DNA from: a virus
IMG/VR virus record: IMGVR_UViG_3300041809_000448
Location: 1 to 23,571 of that record
Strand: one strand, 5' to 3'
DNA length: 23,571 bases
This document shows positions 1 to 7,186 of the stretch, in pieces. The notes below the pieces were generated by a model, which saw only the letters and a program-made list of their open reading frames with translations, did not search any database and had not been told where the DNA came from. Both the position numbers and the translations under genes were made by a program. Every line of letters begins with the position of its first letter. Position 1 is the stretch's first letter.

Positions 1-1
1 A

Positions 2-283
2 ATGATGTACAATGAAGCCGAGGCGCGAAGGGCCGATGGCTTCCGCGCGCACCGGCACGTGGTTGCGGCCAGCCTTGCCGGCATCAACCACATCGAAGGG
101 GCCTATGGCGAAGGCAACCAGGCACCTGGGGCAGCGCGCAGGGAACGCACGTTCGAAGCACGTTCGATGCACGTTCGATGCATGCTGAACCTAGGGGGTA
201 TGGGGGTCGAAAAGCCGCCGGCGAGTTCTCCCGCGACCGTGTGGTCCTCAAAGTTTCACCGTTCGGAGAATTTAAGAGAATAA
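2..283 (+). CDS. Doubtful reading frame, possibly the 3' end of a gene entering from the left
   Basis: I do not recognise this product. The frame is open from the left edge to a TAA ending at 283, so it could be the C-terminal end of a longer gene. In its first 120 bases the third codon position is rich in G and C, as expected for coding DNA here. Against it, the frame runs through an 11-bp tandem repeat (147-179) whose unit is not a multiple of three, and the last third is low-complexity. No ribosome site can be judged because the upstream sequence is missing. The other strand is also open over bases 1-150. It may be non-coding DNA next to the packaging genes. Confidence 0.22.
   Translation: MMYNEAEARRADGFRAHRHVVAASLAGINHIEGAYGEGNQAPGAARRERTFEARSMHVRCMLNLGGMGVEKPPASSPATVWSSKFHRSENLRE
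147..179. repeat. Three tandem copies of an 11-bp repeat, GCACGTTCGAW
   Basis: Three back-to-back copies of GCACGTTCGA(A/T) start at 147, 158 and 169, followed by GCATGC at 180-185. The 11-bp period is close to one helical turn, so a protein could contact all copies on one face of the DNA. The position upstream of HNH and terminase genes fits a terminase- or regulator-binding site. That role is inferred from position only. Confidence 0.6.
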
Positions 284-369
284 TGTTGCTAACTCCTTGC
301 TAAGCGTGTTACATTTCAAGACGTAACATCCATTCACGCCGGCAATCCGGCGAGGCGCCAATTCCTGGA
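284..369 (+). promoter_or_regulatory. Non-coding region before the packaging operon: direct repeat, two palindromes, possible promoter
   Basis: TTGCTAA occurs twice at 11-bp spacing (286-292 and 297-303). An inverted repeat TGTTAC/GTAACA lies at 307-312 and 323-328, and a perfect 6-bp stem CGCCGG/CCGGCG with a CAAT loop at 337-352. A weak sigma70-like pair, TTGCTA (286-291) and TACATT (310-315), has 18-bp spacing. Such a region could carry the late promoter, an operator, or part of a cos site. The repeats are visible; the functions are inferred. Confidence 0.35.
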
Positions 370-666
370 ATGGCCTCCATCACTCTTATCCCAATCGCAA
401 ACCCCATACCTGGCCGCAAGAACGTAATCGGCTCAGAACACGCGACCCGATTACAATCACAGGGCTTGGGACGCGTCGAGGCCGGCGTGTTTGTCTACAA
501 ATACCCGGCCTCCAAATCTGATCCCGCCAGATTCCATTGCGATGGAATCCCCGTGGTGTTACAATTTGACGGCTACGACGCATTTCCCAACAGGGCCGTG
601 CTCCCGCCTTCGGGCGAAGTGATGGCGGAGTTGAGTTCATTGTGTGGCCGGCGGCGGGGTGTCTGA
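370..666 (+). CDS. Small unknown protein coupled to the HNH gene
   Basis: This 98-residue product matches no family I recognise. It has no obvious membrane segment, cysteine motif or coiled coil. The middle has a hydrophobic, beta-like look and the last residues are basic (CGRRRGV). Its TGA (664-666) overlaps the ATG of the HNH gene by one base (TGATG), typical of translational coupling in phage operons and the main reason to believe it is real. The start is ATG 370, preceded by a short CTGGA rather than a good Shine-Dalgarno site. It would be the first gene of the packaging operon. A non-coding leader is the alternative. Confidence 0.45.
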   Translation: MASITLIPIANPIPGRKNVIGSEHATRLQSQGLGRVEAGVFVYKYPASKSDPARFHCDGIPVVLQFDGYDAFPNRAVLPPSGEVMAELSSLCGRRRGV

Positions 667-998
667 TGCCTAATCTTGCACTGCATCCGTGTCTCGGTAT
701 GTGCGGCCGGCTCTTGCCGAGTGGTACACCCTACTGCGCCGTATGTGGCCGGACGAAAGAGTTGCGGCGCGGAAAGACCGCGGAGCGTGGTTACGATAGT
801 GCACACCGCCGGCTGCGCCTCGCGGTTCTGGCGGAGTTTCCGATCTGTCAGCTTCGCTTGGTATGTCAGGGAACGGTGGCGACAGACCTCGATCACATCA
901 TTCCGATCAGCCGTAGGCCAGACTTGCGCCTCGTGCGATCTAACGTCCAGTCAAGCTGCCAGCCGTGCAATGTGGCTAAGCGGGATCGCGTGTTATGA
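666..998 (+). CDS. HNH endonuclease
   Basis: This is a 110-residue HNH nuclease of the type encoded beside terminase genes. The nuclease core is clear: LDHIIPI with D76-H77, N93, and the closing CQPCNVAK with C98, C101, N102 and K105. C61 and C67 with C98 and C101 are the likely zinc ligands. A further CxxC (C24, C27) lies near the N-terminus. In HK97-like phages such HNH proteins work with the terminase to cut DNA at cos during packaging. I chose ATG 666 because it overlaps the previous stop as TGATG; an in-frame ATG at 642 would extend into the upstream gene. The stop overlaps the small-terminase start as ATGA (995-998). Confidence 0.9.
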   Translation: MPNLALHPCLGMCGRLLPSGTPYCAVCGRTKELRRGKTAERGYDSAHRRLRLAVLAEFPICQLRLVCQGTVATDLDHIIPISRRPDLRLVRSNVQSSCQPCNVAKRDRVL

Positions 999-1306
999 AG
1001 CCCAAGCTCGATCTAGTAATTCCCACAGGCCTCTCTGAGAAGGCACAAGCGCAATGGCTGGAAATCAACCGAGACAGCGTAATCGATGCGGCGGCGGCTC
1101 CAATCCTGATTCTTTATTTACGGGCTCTCGATGAGGTTGACGAAGCACAGTTACATATTGCCGAAGAGGGCACTGTGATGAAGGACCGTTTCGGCATACA
1201 GAAAATCAACCCGTGGGTAACCCGCGCGCGCGATTCCGCGCACACCGCGGGCAAAATGTTCCGCCTGCTCGGGTTTGACCAGGAACCGCGCGGTGCCTCG
1301 CATTAA
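995..1306 (+). CDS. terS: Terminase small subunit, P27-like
   Basis: This 103-residue protein fits the P27-type small terminase, which recognises phage DNA and hands it to the large subunit. Family-like features are a helical N-terminal part (PTGLSEKAQAQWLEI), a central helix with an EEGTVMKDRFGIQKINPWV turn, and the closing MFRLLGFDQEP helix before a short tail. It is somewhat shorter than many P27 members, which often have a longer basic N-terminus. It starts at ATG 995 inside the HNH stop (ATGA) and its end overlaps the large-subunit start. The order HNH, small terminase, large terminase supports the call. Sequence similarity is moderate, so the assignment leans partly on context. Confidence 0.8.
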   Translation: MKPKLDLVIPTGLSEKAQAQWLEINRDSVIDAAAAPILILYLRALDEVDEAQLHIAEEGTVMKDRFGIQKINPWVTRARDSAHTAGKMFRLLGFDQEPRGASH

Positions 1307-3194
1307 CCGCAAAGTTCGCGTGCGGCCACAGAATCGGGTCACCCGTGCCCAGATCCTGGAGCTGCTGATCGGTCCCAACGGCAAGACCGTCTTCGCTCTA
1401 GGGGAGGACGCTGAAGCGCTCTGGGCCGATCTGGAAACGACCTATAGCCCTGCCTTTATCCGTACCTGGTATGCGGCGTCCCTGTTCGGCGCCGCCGTGC
1501 CGGGTGGCTCGATTCCTGCCCCGAAGCGATTTGCCGAGATTGCCCGCGAATATGCCGAGCGCGTGGTGGATGGGCGTATAGACGCCTGCAAATGGACGAA
1601 ACTCGCCTGCCAGCGGCACTTAGATGATTTGGAGCGTGATGCAGCCTGCTGGAAGTACCACTTCGACGTGTCGAAGGCGGAACGAATTTGCCGTTTTCTC
1701 GAGTTACTGCCTCATGTCAAAGGCGGCTGGGCTGCGAGCGGCGAGTATATGGCGTTGCAGCCATGGCAGATTTTTATTCTCTGTGTCTTGTTCGGCTGGG
1801 TGAAAGCGGACACCGGGATGCGCCGTTTTTCATTGGCCTACATCGAGGTTCCGAGAAAGAACGGCAAGTCGCAGCTCGCCGCTGGTATTGGGCTCTATCT
1901 GCTGGCGTGCGATGGCGAGTTTGGCTCCGAAGTGTACTCTGGCGCGACCACGGAACGCCAGGCCCACGAGGTTTTCAGGCCCGCCCGGCAGATGATCGAG
2001 AAGTGTCCCGAGCTGGCCCGGGTACTGGGTTGTCCGGCGCCGACGAAGCGCATTAGCCGTCCTGAGGACCTGAGCCGGTTTGAGGTTGTGGTTGGGAAAC
2101 CCGGTGACGGGGCAAGCCCCCATTGTGGAATTGTGGACGAGTATCATGAGCATGATTCGGATACGCTTTTCGACACGTTCCGCACCGGAATGGGCGCCCG
2201 CCGGCAGCCGTTGCTCTTCGTGATTACGACCGCTGGCGATAATACCACTGGCCCATGCAAGCTGCTGCAAGGCGATGTCTGCCGAATCCTCCAGGGCGAG
2301 TTTGCCCGTGAAGAGGTTTTTGGAATCATCTACTCGCTCGATCTGGGAGACGACTGGAGTTTGCCGGAAGTTCTCGCGAAAGCGAACCCAAATCTCGATG
2401 CGAGCGTGTTCCGCGAGTTTTTGGTCACTGAGCAGCAAGCGGCGATCCGGAATCCCCGGAAACAAGGCGTATTCCAAACCAAGCATCTGAATATCTGGGT
2501 AGGCGCGGCGTCGAACTATTTCGATGTCAACCGCTGGCAGGAGCTGGGGGATTCGAAGCTCGCCCCGGAACAATTCATTGGCGACGCCTGCATTGTATCG
2601 GGTGATCTTTCGACGAAGCGTGATTTCACGGCGCGCATTGTGATGTTCAAGCGGCGTATCGATGGTAAGGATCACTACTACGTCTTCCCGCGATTCTATT
2701 TGCCGTCCGCGCAAGTAACACCGGAAGCTCCGCATTACAAAGACTGGTCCGCGCAGGGATGGATTCGGACGCATGAAGGTACGACGGTCGATTTTGGCAC
2801 GATCGAAGATGAGACGGTGGCGGATGTGACTGCCTACAATGCCACAGAGTTTGCGTTCGACCCCTGGAATGCAAGCCCATTGGCTCAGGCAGTCGGAAAG
2901 CGGACTACCGCGGTCCCGGTTGAAATTATTCAAAGCGCAAAACTCCTCTCGCCGCCAATGAAGGAACTTGATGTGCTAATCGCCGACGGGCGTATTCATC
3001 ACGACGCCAGCCCGGTGCTGACGTGGATGATGGGGAACGTGATGGCGAAGGAAGACGCGAATGAAAACGTCTTTCCGCGCAAGGAAGCCGGCCGCGAAGA
3101 GAATAAGATCGACGGTGCCGTGGCGACAATCATGGCTTTGAGCCGGGCTATGGTAGCTGTCCCAAGCGAAGCTGAAGCAATCGAGGTCTGGTAG
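1293..3194 (+). CDS. terL: Terminase large subunit (packaging ATPase and nuclease)
   Basis: This is the DNA-packaging motor and headful/cos nuclease, 633 residues from GTG 1293. The N-terminal ATPase carries a Walker A, PRKNGKS (about 187-193), the deviant form typical of HK97-type terminases, and a Walker B, GIVDE (279-283). The coupling segment FVITTAGDN follows. The C-terminal RNase H-like nuclease shows three likely metal-binding acids: D438 in VSGDLSTKRD, D523 in FDPWN and D607 in NKIDGAVA. GTG 1293 has AGGA eight bases upstream; an in-frame TTG at 1275 would add six residues. The start lies inside the small-terminase gene, and the TAG is followed directly by the portal start. Confidence 0.96.
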   Translation: MPRINRKVRVRPQNRVTRAQILELLIGPNGKTVFALGEDAEALWADLETTYSPAFIRTWYAASLFGAAVPGGSIPAPKRFAEIAREYAERVVDGRIDACKWTKLACQRHLDDLERDAACWKYHFDVSKAERICRFLELLPHVKGGWAASGEYMALQPWQIFILCVLFGWVKADTGMRRFSLAYIEVPRKNGKSQLAAGIGLYLLACDGEFGSEVYSGATTERQAHEVFRPARQMIEKCPELARVLGCPAPTKRISRPEDLSRFEVVVGKPGDGASPHCGIVDEYHEHDSDTLFDTFRTGMGARRQPLLFVITTAGDNTTGPCKLLQGDVCRILQGEFAREEVFGIIYSLDLGDDWSLPEVLAKANPNLDASVFREFLVTEQQAAIRNPRKQGVFQTKHLNIWVGAASNYFDVNRWQELGDSKLAPEQFIGDACIVSGDLSTKRDFTARIVMFKRRIDGKDHYYVFPRFYLPSAQVTPEAPHYKDWSAQGWIRTHEGTTVDFGTIEDETVADVTAYNATEFAFDPWNASPLAQAVGKRTTAVPVEIIQSAKLLSPPMKELDVLIADGRIHHDASPVLTWMMGNVMAKEDANENVFPRKEAGREENKIDGAVATIMALSRAMVAVPSEAEAIEVW

Positions 3195-4970
3195 TTGCCC
3201 TTACAGACTGGCCTATTCTCCGAGTTGATCGCTGAGGAGCGCGAAGCGCTCGCCATCGAACGCCGGAGCAGTCTCGAAAATCCGCAGACGCCATTATCTT
3301 ATCCCGCTGAATGGCTGCTCGACATTTTCAACGGTGGCCGGACGGATTCCGGTATCCGGGTTTCGGAACTGACCGCGCTGCAATGCGTCACGGTGCTAGC
3401 TTGCGTCGATATTATCGCAGGAAAAATCTCGTCGTTGCCGTGGCATGTGTTTGAGAGAGTCCCCGGTAAGAATGGCCGACAGGTTCACCGGATTGCTTAC
3501 GAGCACCAGTACTATGATCTCTTGCACACCGAGCCCAATGCAGAGATGACTTGGCGCACACTTACCAAGGCCTATCTCTGCCACGCGCTGCTCTGGAATG
3601 GCGGATACCAGGAAATCCAGCGTGACGCTGGCAATCAGGCCGTCGCTATCTGGCCGCGCAATCCATCGAAGACTAGGCCCGTGAGGGTGGCACATCAGAT
3701 TACACTTGACGCGGAGCCGTGGCGCCCCTTCCCGGTCACGATTCGCGCCGGCGAGATGTGCTTCGAGACTACGGATGGAATCGACGATCAGGATATGTCC
3801 TCCGATGGCGCTCACGGTAACCGGACGGCGCGGAAGATCCCCATGGCGGACATGCTCCATCTGCCCGGCCTCGCGCTCGATGGCCGCATCGGACAATCCG
3901 CGGTATGGCTCGCGCGCAACACGCTCGGCCAGATCCTGGCCATGGAGAAATTCGGTTCCAAATACTTCGCTAACTTCGCGAAGCCCGGTGGGATCTTGGA
4001 GCAACCCGCGAATCTACTGCCGGCCGATAAAGAGATATCGAAGCGCTCTTGGCAGGAAGCTCAAGGCGGAGAAAACGCGCATCGGGTTGCTATGTTGCCG
4101 CCGGGCTGGAAGTTCACTCCGATGTCGCACAATCCGCAAGAGGCTCAGACCCAGGAGATGCGGATCTTCTTGCGCACCGAGGTCGCGTCCGCGTTCCATG
4201 TTCCAGCTCGCATGGCTGGCGACACATCGACTAAGACGCGCGGCTCGACCGAGCAGGAAAATCAGGAACTGCTCGACTTTGCCCTTGCGCCGTGGATCGA
4301 GGCGATCCGACAGGAGTATAAGCGCAAGCTGTTTCCGCATTCCGGCGTTGGCCGCAAACCAAAGAATCCGTTCTTTCTCGATTGTGACACCTGGGAGCTG
4401 GTCCGTGGCGATTCTGCAAGCCGGGAAAAGTTCTACGCGTCAGGGCGTCAATGGAGCTACCTGTCGGCGAATGATGTGCGCGGCTTTGAAAAACTGAATC
4501 CCGTCGAAGAGCCCTGGGCCGAAGAATACCATCTGCCGATCAATATGACGCTCGCCAGCACGCCGGTTGATCCAACCCACCAGGATGGCTCGGGTAACGG
4601 TGATGTTGAGCCGGTTGCAACGGCTTATGGCCGCGTCTTTCGGGATGCTTACGGGCGCTTTCTCGCTCGCGACAAGCGGGATCTCCATGCGATACAGGGC
4701 TGTTTCAGCCCCTTTCTCTATGCATTGCGAGACCTTTTCGGAGCGCTGGCGGCTCGTGAAATGCGCACCGATGCCCGCCCGAATTCGGACTCCGAACGTT
4801 TCATCGCGGAGTATCTTGCTACCATGCAGAAACGTTCCAGTGTTTGGACCATCGAAGCCGCCGATGAGACGTGTAGTGAAGAGTTAGGCCGCGCCGCTAA
4901 GGCCGTGCGCGTTGCTGTGTATCGGGAAATCGCGGCGGAAAAAGCTAAAGAGCCGATGATCGTCGGCTGA
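3195..4970 (+). CDS. Portal protein, HK97 family, with long C-terminal extension
   Basis: The portal forms the dodecameric ring at one capsid vertex through which DNA passes. HK97-family signatures are LTALQCVTVLACVDIIAGKI near the N-terminus, MLHLPGLALDGRIGQSAVW, an amphipathic stem region around SKYFANFAKPGG, and the STEQENQELLDFALAPW segment. At 591 residues it is longer than the usual 400-450; the extra length is C-terminal (roughly residues 460-591), mostly helical and charged, and unknown to me. The start is TTG directly after the large-terminase TAG, with GAGG eight bases upstream. The bacterioferritin-like gene follows after 16 bases. The family call is firm; the role of the extension is open. 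Confidence 0.95.
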   Translation: MPLQTGLFSELIAEEREALAIERRSSLENPQTPLSYPAEWLLDIFNGGRTDSGIRVSELTALQCVTVLACVDIIAGKISSLPWHVFERVPGKNGRQVHRIAYEHQYYDLLHTEPNAEMTWRTLTKAYLCHALLWNGGYQEIQRDAGNQAVAIWPRNPSKTRPVRVAHQITLDAEPWRPFPVTIRAGEMCFETTDGIDDQDMSSDGAHGNRTARKIPMADMLHLPGLALDGRIGQSAVWLARNTLGQILAMEKFGSKYFANFAKPGGILEQPANLLPADKEISKRSWQEAQGGENAHRVAMLPPGWKFTPMSHNPQEAQTQEMRIFLRTEVASAFHVPARMAGDTSTKTRGSTEQENQELLDFALAPWIEAIRQEYKRKLFPHSGVGRKPKNPFFLDCDTWELVRGDSASREKFYASGRQWSYLSANDVRGFEKLNPVEEPWAEEYHLPINMTLASTPVDPTHQDGSGNGDVEPVATAYGRVFRDAYGRFLARDKRDLHAIQGCFSPFLYALRDLFGALAAREMRTDARPNSDSERFIAEYLATMQKRSSVWTIEAADETCSEELGRAAKAVRVAVYREIAAEKAKEPMIVG

Positions 4971-4986
4971 AAAAAGGAGAAGTTAT

Positions 4987-5457
4987 ATGAAGGGATCGCC
5001 GGAAGTCATCAGGAGTTTGGTTGCGGCGTTGCCGCTGGAAGCGCATCTGAATATCCAGTACCGTCATGATTGGCGCGTTGTGAAATACATGGGAGTCAAG
5101 ACCACCGCGAAACACCTGCATGGTCTCGGCAGTGATGCGCATGCGTTCATGAAAAAAGTGGCGGATCGGACTCTCTTTCTCGGCGGCGACACGGCCTATT
5201 CCATGGCACCTGTCACGAATCAGGCCACGCTTACCGAAATCTTCGCCAACGAACTGGCGCTTGAAATGGCAATCATAGTGCCTTATGAGCAGGCTATCCA
5301 AGTTTGTATGAAGGCGCTCGATGACACTTCACGGAATCTCTTCGAGCATCTGCTGAAATGGCACCAACAGTCCATCGGCTGGATCGAACAGCAGCAACGG
5401 CGCATGGCTGCGATGGGCGGCGAAGCCGAGTACATCCAGACCTTCGCTCGTAAATAG
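4987..5457 (+). CDS. Bacterioferritin-like (ferritin-fold) protein with a degenerate ferroxidase site
   Basis: This 156-residue protein lines up almost gap-free with Escherichia coli bacterioferritin (158 residues). It starts MKGSPEVI like the family's MKG..VI, has RTLFLGG where the family has RILFLEG, ALE before the third helix, SRNLFEHLL for SRD..E.L, and IGWIE for IDWLE. By this hand alignment two ferroxidase glutamates remain (E18 and E93 for E94), but E51 is A51, H54 is F54, E127 is H126 and H130 is S129. The haem methionine 52 is H52. So the four-helix fold is likely kept while classical iron oxidation and haem binding are probably lost. AAGGAG lies just upstream. It sits between portal and protease, a strange place for such a gene. 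It could be a capsid component, an iron binder or a host-interference protein. Confidence 0.8.
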   Translation: MKGSPEVIRSLVAALPLEAHLNIQYRHDWRVVKYMGVKTTAKHLHGLGSDAHAFMKKVADRTLFLGGDTAYSMAPVTNQATLTEIFANELALEMAIIVPYEQAIQVCMKALDDTSRNLFEHLLKWHQQSIGWIEQQQRRMAAMGGEAEYIQTFARK

Positions 5458-5466
5458 GAGGCTTCC

Positions 5467-7026
5467 ATGGAGTTCCGATTCGGTAAAATGAATTTGCAAA
5501 CGACTGCAACTCCCCCGTCGTCAGCTGGCGTGCTGGAGTTGCGCTCGCTGCGCGCTCCCGAACTGCGCGCCGAGAAGCGCGGCTCGGAAATCTATCTCAT
5601 AGGTTATGCGGCGACTTACGGAACGCTCAGCCAGAACTTCGGTGGCTGGCGGGAACGGATTATGCCGGGAGCCTTCGCGCGCGCGATTGCCGAAAAACAG
5701 GACGTTTCCCACACAGTGAATCACGATAAGAATCTCGTCCTGGGACGCACCGGCGCCGGCACTACCGTGCTTCGCGAGGACGGTAAAGGTTTGGGTTTCG
5801 AAACCAAACTCGGGACTCGAAGCTACGAAACCGATCTGTGTGAATCGGTTGCTCGCGGGGATGTCACCGGAAATAGTTTCGGTTTCATCTGCCGCAAGGA
5901 AACCTGGGTGGAAGAGCGCGACGCGGACACGAAACAAAAGATCGACGTGCGCGAGCTGCGCGACTTGGACCTAGTGGATATCTCCACTGTGACATATCCG
6001 GCCTACCCCGATACATCAGTTGGTATCGATTCTCGCGCGATGTTTCCCGAAGGTGCGCCGCTGGAATTGCGGAGCCGCGTACAGCAGTCCGCGCCGAAAC
6101 CGGGATTGATTGAGACGGCGGTTCGCCCGGAATGGTTCGAGCGTTCGCTGGCGATTATCTCTCGCGACAGCCGGCGTAATGTGGAGTTCCGCGCCGCTGC
6201 CGATCAGCAGGGCGTGCTCGAACTCTACATCTACGATGACATCGGCGAGTCCTGGTTCAGTTATGGAATCACAGCGAAAGGCGTCAAGGCGGCGCTCGAT
6301 AGCGCATCGGCTCCCTACGCAACCATCAGGCTCTGCATCAACTCAATGGGCGGCGATGCGAATGAAGCTACGGCGATCTATAACTTACTCCGGGCGCGTG
6401 CCTCGCAGGGAAAGAAGATTGAGGCGCGCATCGACGGCGGAGCTTACTCCGCAGCCTCGGTAATCGCGATGGCCGGCGACACAATCACCATGGGCCGCGG
6501 GGCTATGATGATGGTCCATTGTAGTTCCTGCGGTTATTGGGCGAATGCGGCGCAATTCCGCGCTATCGCCGATTGGCTCGATATCTGCGACGATGCGATT
6601 GCGGATATCTATATCGCGCGTACCGGCAAGAGTGTAGCGCAAGTGAAGGCGCTCATGGAAGCCGAGACATGGATGGGGCCGCAAGATTGCATAGACCAGG
6701 GATTCGCGACCGGGTTGAGCGTGAACGACAACGCGGCTCCGGTAGTTCCCGAAGAAACGGATTGCGTGTGTGCTTGCGAGGCGTGTGCGGCCGGTCGTTG
6801 CTCGGACTGTTCGAATCAGGATTGCGAGGATACGGACTGCATGAATTGTCCGATGCAGGCGGCGACAGCGAAAATCGCAGATGCCTCCGGGCGCTCCGCT
6901 TACCTGCTCGCTTCCTATCGAAATGTGCCGGATGCGGTTCGGTGCGCCAGTGAGCGCATAGCAAAGTTACAAAGCGCTAGGGAGCGCCGGATGCGGCTGC
7001 GTTTGGCGGAGGCGGAGACTTCGTAA
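5467..7026 (+). CDS. Fused head-maturation protease: HK97 prohead protease plus ClpP-like protease with cysteine-rich tail
   Basis: This 519-residue protein appears to join two unrelated head-maturation proteases. Residues about 20-200 look like the HK97 prohead protease (herpesvirus-protease fold): GYAATYG, MPGAFARAI, VNHDKN with H86 and GNSFGF with S137 as likely catalytic pair. Residues about 235-420 look like a phage ClpP: SMGGDANEA, GGAYSAAS with nucleophile S328, MVHCSS with H351, and the AETWMGPQDCIDQGFATGL closing motif. Residues 433-461 hold nine cysteines (433, 435, 437, 440, 445, 448, 453, 458, 461), suggesting metal binding, followed by a basic helical tail. AGGAGG overlaps the previous stop. 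Phages normally use one protease type. The frame is continuous, so this is not a sequencing join I can see. Confidence 0.9.
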   Translation: MEFRFGKMNLQTTATPPSSAGVLELRSLRAPELRAEKRGSEIYLIGYAATYGTLSQNFGGWRERIMPGAFARAIAEKQDVSHTVNHDKNLVLGRTGAGTTVLREDGKGLGFETKLGTRSYETDLCESVARGDVTGNSFGFICRKETWVEERDADTKQKIDVRELRDLDLVDISTVTYPAYPDTSVGIDSRAMFPEGAPLELRSRVQQSAPKPGLIETAVRPEWFERSLAIISRDSRRNVEFRAAADQQGVLELYIYDDIGESWFSYGITAKGVKAALDSASAPYATIRLCINSMGGDANEATAIYNLLRARASQGKKIEARIDGGAYSAASVIAMAGDTITMGRGAMMMVHCSSCGYWANAAQFRAIADWLDICDDAIADIYIARTGKSVAQVKALMEAETWMGPQDCIDQGFATGLSVNDNAAPVVPEETDCVCACEACAAGRCSDCSNQDCEDTDCMNCPMQAATAKIADASGRSAYLLASYRNVPDAVRCASERIAKLQSARERRMRLRLAEAETS

Positions 7027-7186
7027 AGTTCGAAGGTTGTACCCGGGCCCCTGTTTGGCGGGATGCCGCTTCGCCTTAGATGGTGGAAACAGGGACTCCG
7101 GTTTGTGTGGCGCGGTACCGGCTGGTAGCGCGAAGCTGCAAAGTTTCATTCTTTTCCCAATCTTAAATCAAGCGAGGATTCTAACG
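7027..7186 (+). promoter_or_regulatory. Structured leader before the major capsid gene
   Basis: This 160-base gap is one of the longest non-coding stretches in the operon. It contains CCCTGTTT (7049-7056) pairing perfectly with AAACAGGG (7087-7094), with an inner GGCG/CGCC pair (7057-7060 with 7072-7075). A smaller CTTCG/CGAAG pair (7019-7023 with 7031-7035) spans the preceding stop. No T-run follows, so a classical terminator is unlikely. An mRNA processing or stabilising element that lifts capsid expression is plausible. The capsid Shine-Dalgarno GAGGA is at 7174-7178. Confidence 0.45.

Noticed and set aside
1-150. Minus-strand frame open to the left edge
   Set aside because: It reads plausibly but has no visible start in a good context, no recognised motif and opposes all other genes; the plus frame has slightly better third-position GC.
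1830-2933. A 367-codon frame on the minus strand across the large terminase
   Set aside because: It lies wholly within the well-supported terminase gene, has no recognisable motif and is Arg/Ile-rich as expected from the opposite strand of a GC-rich gene.
3706-4497. A 263-codon plus-strand frame inside the portal
   Set aside because: Arg/Ser-rich alternate frame; the portal frame carries the conserved motifs.
7037-7186. N-terminal extension of the capsid gene from TTG 7037
   Set aside because: The added 50 residues do not look like a capsid start, and GAGGA before ATG 7187 gives a better start.
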